Assembly: GCF_029714285.1 (NCBI RefSeq)
Contig: NZ_CP121662.1
Coordinates: 124,001 to 188,000, forward strand
Reading direction: 5' to 3'
DNA: 64,000 nt
Source: Rhizobium sp. CB3090
GTDB lineage: Bacteria; Pseudomonadota; Alphaproteobacteria; Rhizobiales; Rhizobiaceae
Made by a program: the position numbers and the translations under genes. Of this stretch, positions 49,841 through 58,123 are shown in pieces. The notes under the pieces were generated by a model. The model was not told the DNA's origin and did no database searches. It saw nothing but the letters and a program-made list of their open reading frames with translations. The first letter of the stretch is position 1, and the number at the start of each line of letters is the position of its first letter.

Positions 49841-52051
49841 ATGACTTATACGAATTTCACCGTCGAAACCGACGCGGACGGCATCGCACTTGTCACCTGG
49901 GACATGCCCGGAAAATCGATGAACGTGTTTACTGCCGAGGTGTTGGAGGAACTGAACGCCATCATCGATGCCACCGTTGCCGACAAGGCAGTCAAGGGCG
50001 TGGTCATTACCTCGGGAAAATTCTCGTTTTCTGGTGGGGCCGATCTGTCGATGATCAAATCGCTCTTCTCCGTCTATCAGGACGAGAAGGCGAGGGATCC
50101 GGCGACGGCTGTGCAAAAGCTTTTCGATCTCGTCGGCCGCATGACCGGCCTGTTCCGTAAGCTCGAGACCTGCGGCAAGCCCTGGGTTTCCGCCATCAAC
50201 GGCACCTGCATGGGCGGTGCATTGGAGATGTCGCTCGCCTGTCATGGCCGCGTCGCATCCAATGCCAAGGGCGTCAAGATGGCGCTGCCCGAGGTCAAGG
50301 TCGGCATCTTCCCCGGCGCCGGCGGCACCCAGCGCGTGGCGCGGCTGACCGATGCGCAATCGGCGCTGCAGATGATGACGACGGGTCAATCGCTGACGGC
50401 GGCGCGCGCCAAGGCGATGAACCTCGTGCATCAGGTGGTCGAACCGGATCAGCTTATTCCGGCCGCCAAGCAGATGATCAAGGATGGGCTGAAGCCCGTC
50501 GCTCCCTGGGATGAAAAGGGTTTCAAAGCGCCCGGCGGCGGTATCTGGACGCCGGCTGCCGCGCAGCTTTGGCCGGCCGCGCCGGCTATCCTTCGTCGCG
50601 AGACATCGGGTAACTATCCGGCCGCGCTCGCCATCCTCAAATGCGTCTATGAAGGCCTGCAGGTTCCTTTCGATACCGGGCTCAAGATCGAGCAGCGCTA
50701 TTTCACGCAGGTGTTGCAGACGACCGAAGCCTATTCGATGATCCGCTCGCTGTTCATCTCCATGCAGGAGCTCGGCAAGGGCGCTCGCCGCCCCGAGGGG
50801 CAGCCGAAGACGGAGCTCAAGAAGGTAGGCGTCGTCGGCGCCGGCTTCATGGGCGCCTCGATCGCCTATGTCACTGCAGCAGCGGGCATCGCCGTCACCC
50901 TCATCGACCGTGACATGGAAGCGGCCGGCAAGGGCAAAGCGGTTGCGGAAGGTCTGGTCAAGGAATCAGTCGGTAAGGGACGAGTTACGCAGGATGAAGG
51001 CATGGCACTGCTTGCCCGCATCACGCCTTCGGCCGACTATGCTGATCTCAGCGATGCCGATCTCGTGATCGAGGCGGTGTTCGAGGATCGTGATGTGAAA
51101 AAGGCGGTCATCGGGGCCGTTGAAGCCGTGCTGCCCGAGGGCGCCGTCTTTGCCACCAATACCTCGACCCTGCCGATCACCGGTCTTGCGAAGAGTTCCA
51201 AGCGCCCGGCTGATTTCATCGGCATCCATTTCTTCTCGCCGGTCGAGAAGATGCTGCTGACGGAGGTCATTCGCGGCAAGGAGACCGGCGACCGTGCTGT
51301 AGCCGTCGCGCTTGATTATGTCGCCGCCATCAAGAAGACGCCGATCGTCGTCAACGACACCCGCGGCTTCTTCGTCAATCGTTGTGTACTGCGCTACATG
51401 TCGGAAGCCTATGACATGCTGATCGAAGGCGTGCCGCCGGCAATGATCGAAAATGCCGCCAAGATGGCGGGCATGCCGGTCGGGCCATTGGCACTCAACG
51501 ACGAAGTCGCCATCGACCTGTCGCTGAAGATCCTCAAGGCTGCCGTCGCCGATCTCGGCGACAAGGCTGTCGATATCAGGCACATGCAATTGGTCACGCG
51601 CCTGGTGGAAGGCGAAGGCCGCTTCGGCCGCAAGAATTCGAAGGGCTTTTACGATTATCCGCCGAAGCCGGGCAAGAAGTCGCTCTGGCCGGGCCTGAAG
51701 GACCTCTACCCGCAGAAGAAGGCCGAGGAGATCGATGTCAACGTCCTGAAGCAGCGCTTCCTCGCCACCATCGCGCTGGAGGCCGCGCGGACCATGGAAG
51801 AGGGCATCGTCACCGATCCGCGCGAGGCCGATGTCGGCTCCATCCTCGGCTTCGGTTTCGCCCCCTATACCGGCGGTGCGCTCTCCTACATCGATGGCAT
51901 GGGCGTCAAAGCCTTCGTGGACCTCTGCGAAACGTTGGCAAAAACTTACGGAAGACAGTTCAAGCCCACGGCGCTGCTCAAGGATATGGCGGCGAAGGGC
52001 GAGACGTTTTACGGACGGTTTGACCCGTATGGCGTGAAAACGGCGGCGTAA
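49841..52051 (+). CDS. Multifunctional beta-oxidation protein (FadB/FadJ type)
   Basis: 736 residues. N-terminal enoyl-CoA hydratase/isomerase (~1-190; oxyanion stretches [12 protein letters not shown] and [16 protein letters not shown], and [15 protein letters not shown] with the second catalytic Glu region). Then the NAD-binding 3-hydroxyacyl-CoA dehydrogenase (~330-515; [19 protein letters not shown] and the catalytic His/Glu in [11 protein letters not shown]) and C-terminal helical domain with NRC and [12 protein letters not shown]. Fourteen bases separate it from the thiolase. It ends the operon at a strong hairpin. Confidence 0.95.
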   Translation: MTYTNFTVETDADGIALVTWDMPGKSMNVFTAEVLEELNAIIDATVADKAVKGVVITSGKFSFSGGADLSMIKSLFSVYQDEKARDPATAVQKLFDLVGRMTGLFRKLETCGKPWVSAINGTCMGGALEMSLACHGRVASNAKGVKMALPEVKVGIFPGAGGTQRVARLTDAQSALQMMTTGQSLTAARAKAMNLVHQVVEPDQLIPAAKQMIKDGLKPVAPWDEKGFKAPGGGIWTPAAAQLWPAAPAILRRETSGNYPAALAILKCVYEGLQVPFDTGLKIEQRYFTQVLQTTEAYSMIRSLFISMQELGKGARRPEGQPKTELKKVGVVGAGFMGASIAYVTAAAGIAVTLIDRDMEAAGKGKAVAEGLVKESVGKGRVTQDEGMALLARITPSADYADLSDADLVIEAVFEDRDVKKAVIGAVEAVLPEGAVFATNTSTLPITGLAKSSKRPADFIGIHFFSPVEKMLLTEVIRGKETGDRAVAVALDYVAAIKKTPIVVNDTRGFFVNRCVLRYMSEAYDMLIEGVPPAMIENAAKMAGMPVGPLALNDEVAIDLSLKILKAAVADLGDKAVDIRHMQLVTRLVEGEGRFGRKNSKGFYDYPPKPGKKSLWPGLKDLYPQKKAEEIDVNVLKQRFLATIALEAARTMEEGIVTDPREADVGSILGFGFAPYTGGALSYIDGMGVKAFVDLCETLAKTYGRQFKPTALLKDMAAKGETFYGRFDPYGVKTAA

Positions 52052-52065
52052 AACCTGCGGAAAAT

Positions 52066-52096
52066 AATGGGCCGCTCCTGTCGGGAGCGGCCCATT
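52066..52096 (+). terminator. fad operon terminator
   Basis: AATGGGCCGCTCC (52066-52078) and GGAGCGGCCCATT (52084-52096) form a perfect 13-bp stem with the loop TGTCG, 15 bp after the FadB-type stop. Only a short T-run follows. Confidence 0.75.
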
Positions 52097-52139
52097 CCAT
52101 CCGTCCTCTGTTCAGTTCCACAATACAGAGGAGACAAAA

Positions 52140-52583
52140 ATGGCCGAAATTATCGGAAACCGAGAAGAGGCCGACGTCATCTTTGCCATGCTTGTCGCCT
52201 GGGCGACGGCGATCGGAGAAAAGAACACTGCTGGCGTCCTGTCCCATGTGACCGACGACATCGTGGAATTCACCCTGGCGCCGCCGCTGCAATATAAGGG
52301 CAAGGATCAGCCTGGCCTGCAAGGCTGGTTCGATACCTGGCAGGGACCGATCGAAGGCGATGTCGAAGATCAGAAGCTGACGGTCGGCGGCGATATCGCT
52401 TTCTGGAGCGGCCTGACGCACATGCTGGGGACCAAGACTGACGGCACCAAGGTCGACCTCTGGTTCCGCCAGACACTTGGCCTCAGAAAGGAAGCCGGTG
52501 TCTGGAAGATCGCGCACGATCACACATCGGTCCCCTTCGCCATGGACGGCAGCGGGTTGGCGGAGCTTGGGCTGAAGCCGTAA
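52140..52583 (+). CDS. NTF2-like (SnoaL/DUF4440) family protein
   Basis: 147 residues. Alpha+beta cone fold: ADVIFAMLVAWATAIGEKNTAGVLSHVTDDIVEFTL, then DVEDQKLTVGGDIAFWSGLTHMLGTK and the final WKIAHDHTSVPF strand. The family includes polyketide cyclases, epimerases and binding proteins; no catalytic set marks a definite activity. AGGAGA precedes the ATG by eight bases. The MFS gene converges on it 9 bp beyond its stop. Confidence 0.82.
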   Translation: MAEIIGNREEADVIFAMLVAWATAIGEKNTAGVLSHVTDDIVEFTLAPPLQYKGKDQPGLQGWFDTWQGPIEGDVEDQKLTVGGDIAFWSGLTHMLGTKTDGTKVDLWFRQTLGLRKEAGVWKIAHDHTSVPFAMDGSGLAELGLKP

Positions 52584-52592
52584 CCGCAGATC

Positions 52593-53804
52593 TCAGGCTG
52601 ACGCCGCAATCTTCTCCCGTCCTGCTTTCAACGCCACCACGCCGCTGACGATCAGGGCCAGAATGGCGGCCGCATAGATATCCGTCGTCGCCGTAAACCC
52701 GACCGCCTTCGACAGGAATCCGGCTAAAATGGCAGGGAGGCTGAAGGCGAGATAGCTTTGGATGTAGAAGGCGGAAAGCAGTCCGGCGCGTTCGTCGGAC
52801 TTGGCCAATGGCATGATGTTTCTAACTGTGCCGAGGAAGGTCGCCCCGAAGCCGGCGCCGGCAATCAGCGTTCCCAGGGCAAGGATCGACACCTGCGCCG
52901 CATGCACGCCGGCGATGACGGTCAATATGCCGAGCGTCATGCTGGATATGCCGAACGTCATTGCCGTGGCGGCGGATCTCTTGCGCAGCAGGAACACGGC
53001 CGCCGCGCCGCTGATCGTCAAGGCTGCGACCACGGAGCCCCCGACTAGCGGCGCCTTGCTGCCAGTCGTCGCGCTGACCAGCGAGGGTACCAGCGACAGA
53101 TAGAAGCCGCCCAGCGCCCAGACAGCGACGTTGATCGGTGTCAGCGCCAGCAGCGTCCGGCGCGCCTGTTGGGGAACGGCGACTTCCGGTTTCAGCGATG
53201 CGAGCAGCCCGCTCCGCCGGCGTGCCGTCTCCGGCACCCGCCATAGCAGCACCGCCTGCAGGGCCAGCAGGGCGAGCATAACGATATAGACGAGCAGGGT
53301 CGGCGCCGGGGCGAATTGGACCAGCAGGCTCGTCCCGAGGGCGCCGATCGCCATGCCGGTAAGCGGCGCAAGACTGTTGGTGATCGATCCCTTGATCGGA
53401 TCGAGATCGACGAGCGCGGCGCCGATCGAGCTTGCTGCCGCACCCGTGGCAAAGCCTTGCACGGTGCGCGCGGCGATCAGCCAATTCGGGCCGTCGGCCA
53501 TTAAAAACAGCGCCATCGCTACCATATTGAGGATAAGCGAGGCGAAGATCACCGGCCGCCGTCCGAGATGATCGGAAATCGAGCCGACGATCAGAAGCGA
53601 GATGAGGAGCGCGAAGGCATAGACGGCGAAGATCACCGTGATCAACACCGGCGAGAAGGCGAAAACCTGCTGATAAATTCGATAAAGTGGTGTCGGCGCA
53701 GAGGACGCGGCAAAGAAGGTGGCGCTGGTGGCGGCATGAAAGAGCGGTGCTAGTCGCCGGCCAGCCGCACGTGGCGAATTGGCGGTGGAATCCATCGTGG
53801 TCAT
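52593..53804 (-). CDS. MFS transporter (drug efflux type)
   Basis: 403 residues, about twelve hydrophobic helices. Motif A is GSISDHLGRRPVIF between helices 2 and 3, and LYRIYQQVFAFSPVLITVIFAVYAFALL forms helix 1-2. The pattern is that of H+-driven drug exporters. Transcribed away from a TetR regulator gene with two tandem operators between them, a layout typical of inducible efflux pumps. The second half has the expected central loop (RRSGLLASLKPEVAV). Confidence 0.88.
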   Translation of the reverse strand: MTTMDSTANSPRAAGRRLAPLFHAATSATFFAASSAPTPLYRIYQQVFAFSPVLITVIFAVYAFALLISLLIVGSISDHLGRRPVIFASLILNMVAMALFLMADGPNWLIAARTVQGFATGAAASSIGAALVDLDPIKGSITNSLAPLTGMAIGALGTSLLVQFAPAPTLLVYIVMLALLALQAVLLWRVPETARRRSGLLASLKPEVAVPQQARRTLLALTPINVAVWALGGFYLSLVPSLVSATTGSKAPLVGGSVVAALTISGAAAVFLLRKRSAATAMTFGISSMTLGILTVIAGVHAAQVSILALGTLIAGAGFGATFLGTVRNIMPLAKSDERAGLLSAFYIQSYLAFSLPAILAGFLSKAVGFTATTDIYAAAILALIVSGVVALKAGREKIAASA

Positions 53805-53817
53805 CGACTATATCCTG

Positions 53818-53844
53818 GCTTAAAGCAAAAATGTTGCGTTAAGC
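53818..53844. promoter_or_regulatory. TetR-type operator 1 (MFS side)
   Basis: GCTTAAAGCA...TTGCGTTAAGC is a 27-bp imperfect palindrome with arms GCTTAA-GCAA and TTGC-TTAAGC, starting 14 bp upstream of the MFS start. It shares the layout of operator 2. Confidence 0.72.
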
Positions 53845-53863
53845 ATATGTAGTGTGCCGCGGA

Positions 53864-53889
53864 GCTAAAAGCAAATAATTTGCGTTAGC
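53864..53889. promoter_or_regulatory. TetR-type operator 2 (regulator side)
   Basis: GCTAAAAGCAAAT and ATTTGCGTTAGC form a 26-bp near-perfect palindrome. It is about 46 bp from operator 1, center to center, and 58 bp upstream of the TetR gene start. Confidence 0.75.
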
Positions 53890-53946
53890 AAAGCGCCGTC
53901 GCTTCTTATGCGATATCAGCAACAAAGGGAAAGATTGGCATAATCA

Positions 53947-54534
53947 ATGGTTCCAAAAGAAAATCCGCGTCCCGGCGGGCGCAGTGCTCGGGTGCAGGCC
54001 GCGGTGCATCATGCGGTGCGTGAGATGTTGGCCGGAATGGAGCGCGCCGATGTGACGATCCCGCTCATTGCGCAGCGCGCCAACGTGACGCCATCGACGA
54101 TCTATCGCCGCTGGGGCGATTTGCAGGAGCTTTTGGCAGATGTCGCAGCTTCCCGCCTGCAGCCGGAAACGGAGCCGCTCAAAACCGGCAGCGCCAGAGC
54201 GGACCTGCAGGCCTGGGCCGAGCAATATGCCGACGAAATGTCCTCGGGCGCCGGCCGGCAGATGATCCGCGATATCCTGGCAGTATCCGACACGACGAAT
54301 GCGGAGAAGTGCTCAGGTTACACGCAGCAGCAATTGCGCGTGATCGTCGCCCGGGCAGAAGAGCAGGGCGAGGTGTTCCCGACCCTCACCGAACTGATGG
54401 ACTTCGTTATATCTCCGATCATGTACCGCATTCTCTTCGATCAGGTGCCGAGCAGCGATTATATTCATGGCCTGATCTCTCGGATCATGCCGAAAGCTGC
54501 GGCAAGTCCTGAAACCTGCGGAAACAACCACTGA
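53947..54534 (+). CDS. TetR/AcrR-family transcriptional regulator
   Basis: 195 residues. N-terminal TetR helix-turn-helix (~20-60; IPLIAQRANVTPSTIYRRWGDLQELLADV) with a variable C-terminal ligand domain (TetR_C_16-type, DLQAWAEQYADEM). Divergent from the MFS pump, which it probably represses through the two palindromes between the genes, with release on ligand binding. Confidence 0.9.
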   Translation: MVPKENPRPGGRSARVQAAVHHAVREMLAGMERADVTIPLIAQRANVTPSTIYRRWGDLQELLADVAASRLQPETEPLKTGSARADLQAWAEQYADEMSSGAGRQMIRDILAVSDTTNAEKCSGYTQQQLRVIVARAEEQGEVFPTLTELMDFVISPIMYRILFDQVPSSDYIHGLISRIMPKAAASPETCGNNH

Positions 54535-54774
54535 CGTGTCCGGCGGTTGAGGCTTCCTTGAAGGGGTTCGTTTCTTCCGCCGGTTTAGGATGCGTTGTTC
54601 GCAACCAGCCAACAAGTAAACGAGTATCACTCGCGAAAAATGCTGTGGTTAGTGATTCCCGTGGGATATGCAGCATCGATGTGTCTACGCGCTATTTCGC
54701 TATTGAAGAACAGAGATAAAGATGATGCTAATGGTTGCTGAACAGATTCAACGGCAACGCAAAGGGGACCTTCG
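54535..54774. other. Intergenic gap before mscL
   Basis: 240 bp. No gene, palindrome or repeat that I can support. It should hold the mscL promoter; AAAGGGGA precedes the mscL ATG as ribosome-binding site. Confidence 0.4.
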
Positions 54775-55209
54775 ATGCTCAATGAATTCAAAGCATTCAT
54801 CGCCCGTGGCAACGTCATGGATCTCGCTGTCGGCGTGATCATTGGTGGCGCCTTTGGTGGTATCGTCAAGTCGCTGGTGGACGATATCATCATGCCGATC
54901 GTCGGTGCCATTTTTGGCGGCTTCGACTTTTCGAATTATTTCCTCCCGCTCTCAGCCAACGTCAATGCGCCGACGCTGGCTGCGGCGCGTGCGCAGGGCG
55001 CGGTTTTCGCCTACGGCAATTTCATCACCGTCCTCATCAATTTCCTCATTCTCGCCTGGATCATCTTCCTGATGGTGAAAGGCGTGAACACGCTGCGCAA
55101 GCAGGTCGAGCGCAAGCAAGCGAGGGGCGAGGAAACAGCGCCGCCGCCGGCCGATGTGCAGTTGCTCACCGAAATCCGTGATCTCTTGGCCAAGCGTCCC
55201 GCCGTCTGA
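54775..55209 (+). CDS. mscL: Large-conductance mechanosensitive channel MscL
   Basis: Opens under membrane tension to release solutes on osmotic downshock; works as a homopentamer. 144 residues. N-terminal signature [40 protein letters not shown] in part (gate helix TM1), then the periplasmic loop and TM2 ([15 protein letters not shown]), and the C-terminal bundle [12 protein letters not shown]. Confidence 0.97.
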   Translation: MLNEFKAFIARGNVMDLAVGVIIGGAFGGIVKSLVDDIIMPIVGAIFGGFDFSNYFLPLSANVNAPTLAAARAQGAVFAYGNFITVLINFLILAWIIFLMVKGVNTLRKQVERKQARGEETAPPPADVQLLTEIRDLLAKRPAV

Positions 55210-55317
55210 GGCGCGTTTTCCGTCCTTGCCTTCAGCCCCGGCCCATCAAAGGCCGAGGCCAATTCATCACGAAAATCGATTGGTTGCTCAGTCAAAGTCA
55301 TGGGATTTGCCCGCCGA

Positions 55318-55389
55318 ATTGCTCTATCTCTTTGTTTTCCCGCATTCCGGACGGAAAACCGCTACGCACTTTTCCTGGAATTGCTCTAA
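55318..55389. repeat. Palindromic intergenic repeat, module A copy
   Basis: AATTGCTCTATCT, then GCATTCCGGACGGAAAACCG and ACTTTTCCTGGAATTGCTC. It matches the module A half of 21153-21252 in the same orientation (a few changes); module B is missing here. It lies just ahead of the aminotransferase gene. Confidence 0.85.
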
Positions 55390-55413
55390 GAAGGCGGAAA
55401 CCGGAGACTTTGC

Positions 55414-56580
55414 ATGTCGATATTGGATAGCCTCAGCCCGCGTGCTTTGACCGCGCCCGAAAGCGGGATCGTGGAAGTCGTGAACTATGCCCGTGGGCGC
55501 GATGGCCTGTTGCCGCTCTGGGTCGGCGAGGGCGATCTGCCGACGCCGGATTTCATCAACCGCGCTACCATGGCCTCGCTCAACGCCGGCGAAACCTTCT
55601 ACACCTGGCAGCGCGGCATTCCGGAGCTGCGCCAAGCGCTCTCCGACTACTATACGCGGCATTTCGGCGTGTCCCTGCCGATGGAGCATTTTTACGTCAC
55701 CGGTTCGGGCATGCAGGCGATCCAGCTCTCGGTGCAGGCGATCACCTCGCCCGGCGATGAGATGGTCTATCTGTCGCCGGCCTGGCCGAACATTGCGGCT
55801 GCGCTTGAGATCGCCGGCGCCCGCTCGGTCGCCGTGCCGCTGCAGTTCGAAAACGGCAAGTGGACGCTTGATCTTGAGCGTCTGAAAGCGGCGATTACGC
55901 CGAAGACCAAGGGTCTCTTCATCAATACGCCGTCGAACCCGACTGGCTGGACAGCGACGCATCAGGACCTGAGGAATATTCTGGCGCTCGCTCGGGAGCA
56001 CGGCCTCTGGATCATGGCCGACGAGATCTACGCGCTCTATTATTATGCCGGCGGCCGGGCGCCCTCCTTCCTCGACATCAAGGAGGCGGATGACAAGATC
56101 CTGTTCGTCAATTCCTTCTCCAAGAACTGGTCGATGACCGGCTGGCGCGTCGGCTGGATCGTGGCGCCCCCCGAGCTGGGTCAGGTGATCGAAAACCTCG
56201 TGCAATACTCGACGTCGGGCGTCGCGCAGTTCATGCAGAAGGGCGCAGTCGCCGCGTTGAATGAAGGTGACGATTTCGTCCGCTCCAACATCGCCAAGGC
56301 CACCCGTTCGCGCGATATCCTCTGTGACGCGCTAATCGCCACCAATCGCGTCCACACGCTGAAGCCGGATGGCGCGCTTTATTCCTTCCTGAAGATCGAC
56401 GGCGTCACCGACAGCCGCAAGGCCGCCCTCGATATCGTCGACAAGACCGGCGTCGGCCTGGCTCCCGGAACAGCCTTCGGCAAGGGCGGCGAACTTTTCA
56501 TGCGCGCCTGTTTCCTGCGTGATCCCGCGCAAGTGGCGGATGCTGCGGAGCGCCTGAGCCGGTATATCCTGAGTTTGTGA
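55414..56580 (+). CDS. Class I/II pyridoxal-phosphate aminotransferase
   Basis: 388 residues, fold type I. Features: VVNYARGRDGLLPLWVGEGDLPTP near the start, SGMQAIQLSVQ (~104), INTPSNPTGW for substrate and cofactor, DEIYALYYY with the ring-stacking Tyr, Schiff-base Lys237 (NSFSKNWSMTGWRVGW) and a C-terminal Arg in FMRACF that binds the carboxylate. Most like aspartate/aromatic aminotransferases of subgroup I-gamma; substrate cannot be told by sequence alone. Confidence 0.9.
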   Translation: MSILDSLSPRALTAPESGIVEVVNYARGRDGLLPLWVGEGDLPTPDFINRATMASLNAGETFYTWQRGIPELRQALSDYYTRHFGVSLPMEHFYVTGSGMQAIQLSVQAITSPGDEMVYLSPAWPNIAAALEIAGARSVAVPLQFENGKWTLDLERLKAAITPKTKGLFINTPSNPTGWTATHQDLRNILALAREHGLWIMADEIYALYYYAGGRAPSFLDIKEADDKILFVNSFSKNWSMTGWRVGWIVAPPELGQVIENLVQYSTSGVAQFMQKGAVAALNEGDDFVRSNIAKATRSRDILCDALIATNRVHTLKPDGALYSFLKIDGVTDSRKAALDIVDKTGVGLAPGTAFGKGGELFMRACFLRDPAQVADAAERLSRYILSL

Positions 56581-56946
56581 GCTCTTATCTTCGCCCGAAC
56601 GGGGGTCCGAAGGACGAGTTGAGACCTGTGGCTCAACCGCGGTACAGGCCGCGCTCTACCTACGCGCGGGCTTAGGGGGCATTGCACCGTGAGGCGGCGG
56701 CGAACAGTCCCTGAAACACTGAAATCTCTCGGTAACGCCCCCTCAACCGCCTGTGGCGCACCTTCTCCCCGTTGGGGCGAAGGTGTTGTCCGCCATTCGA
56801 TAAAATTCGACCGATCCCCGAAAATCCTGCCTAACCATAGGAACAATCTTTCCTTGGCGGCAGCCTGTTCAACCCCTGCTTTTAATCAAATCCGTAAGAA
56901 ACCCGGCCTCATATGGGGCCTCTACGACTTTGCAGGGGTGCGAAGA
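56581..56946. other. Intergenic region before galE
   Basis: 366 bp. The right half of a CTTCTCCCC-family element (56731-56785) is present and its left half is weak and diverged. The frame of galE extends into it, but that sequence is a translated repeat. No other gene is seen. Confidence 0.6.
56731..56785. repeat. Intergenic palindromic element, CTTCTCCCC family, copy 4 (partial)
   Basis: GGTAACGCCCCCTCAACCG followed by CGCACCTTCTCCCC and GTTGGGGCGAAGGTG. It is the right arm of the element at 34068-34259; the left arm (near 56590-56690) is degenerate. Confidence 0.75.
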
Positions 56947-57981
56947 ATGACGGTGTTGGTGACAGGCGGTGCCGGGTATATCGGCAGCCATATGGTCTGG
57001 AAATTGCTGGACGCCGGCGAGGATGTGGTCGTCATCGACCGTCTTTCCACCGGCTTTCGTTGGGCGGTTGCGCCGGCGGCACGCTTCTATCTCGGCGATG
57101 TCGCCGATGAAGTGTTGCTGCAGAAGATCTTTGCGGAAAACCATATCGACGCCATCATTCATTTCGCCGGCTCCGCGGTCGTGCCGGTGTCGATCGAAGA
57201 TCCGCTGGCCTGTTATGACAACAACACCGGCAAAACCCGCGTCCTGATGAGTGCGGCGATCAAAGCCGGTATTCGCCACTTCGTCTTCTCCTCCACGGCC
57301 GCCGTCTATGGTCCGCAACCCTCCAACGAACCGGTGCGGGAAAACGCGCCGCTCAGGCCGGAAACACCCTATGGGCAATCCAAGCTGATGTCGGAATTGA
57401 TGTTGCGCGATGCCGCCGCCGCTTACGATTTCAGCTACGTGGCCCTACGCTATTTCAACGTCGCCGGCGCCGATCCAAAGGGCCGGGCCGGCCAATCGAC
57501 TGACGGCGCCACCCATCTTGTCAAGGTTGCCTGCGAAGCGGCCCTCGGCCGCCGCCGCCAGGTGGATATCTACGGCACCGATTATCCGACGCATGACGGA
57601 ACGGGCGTGCGCGATTACATCCACGTCTCCGATCTCGTCGAGGCGCATATGATGGCGCTGCAGCATCTGAGAAACGGCGGCCGGCCGCTGGTCGCCAATT
57701 GCGGTTATGGCATGGGCTATTCGGTGCTCGATGTTCTGAACATGGTCGTGCGGGTCTATGGCCGCTCGTTCCGGATACATATGGCGCCGCGCCGGCCGGG
57801 CGATGCTGCCAGCGTCATCGCCGACGCCACGCTTGCCCATCGTGAACTCGGCTGGGCGCCGAAATACAATTGCATGGAGACGATCGTGCGCTCGTCGTTG
57901 GAATGGGAAATCTATCTTGCGCACAGATCCGGTTTCGATGTCAGCGGCTTGCGCAAGGTGTTCGCGGCGCCAAGCATCTAA
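56947..57981 (+). CDS. galE: UDP-glucose 4-epimerase
   Basis: Interconverts UDP-glucose and UDP-galactose for exopolysaccharide and lipopolysaccharide. 344 residues from the ATG at 56947; the open frame upstream is repeat sequence. Short-chain dehydrogenase fold with NAD motif GGAGYIGSH, FSSTAAVYG, catalytic Tyr142 and Lys146 (PYGQSK), RYFNVAGADP and GTGVRDYIHVSDL. Rhizobial homologues include exoB, but this copy stands alone, so galE is the safer name. Confidence 0.9.
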   Translation: MTVLVTGGAGYIGSHMVWKLLDAGEDVVVIDRLSTGFRWAVAPAARFYLGDVADEVLLQKIFAENHIDAIIHFAGSAVVPVSIEDPLACYDNNTGKTRVLMSAAIKAGIRHFVFSSTAAVYGPQPSNEPVRENAPLRPETPYGQSKLMSELMLRDAAAAYDFSYVALRYFNVAGADPKGRAGQSTDGATHLVKVACEAALGRRRQVDIYGTDYPTHDGTGVRDYIHVSDLVEAHMMALQHLRNGGRPLVANCGYGMGYSVLDVLNMVVRVYGRSFRIHMAPRRPGDAASVIADATLAHRELGWAPKYNCMETIVRSSLEWEIYLAHRSGFDVSGLRKVFAAPSI

Positions 57982-58123
57982 GGCCTCTGACATGGAGACG
58001 CATACTATATTTCGATGCTTGGGTGGAAATGCAAAATATTAAGCAATCACTGGTAATATTTCCCAATAAAAATAACCGAAAATCAAGTTTTTTGTGGCTT
58101 TCTATGCGTGGGGGAATGAAGCC

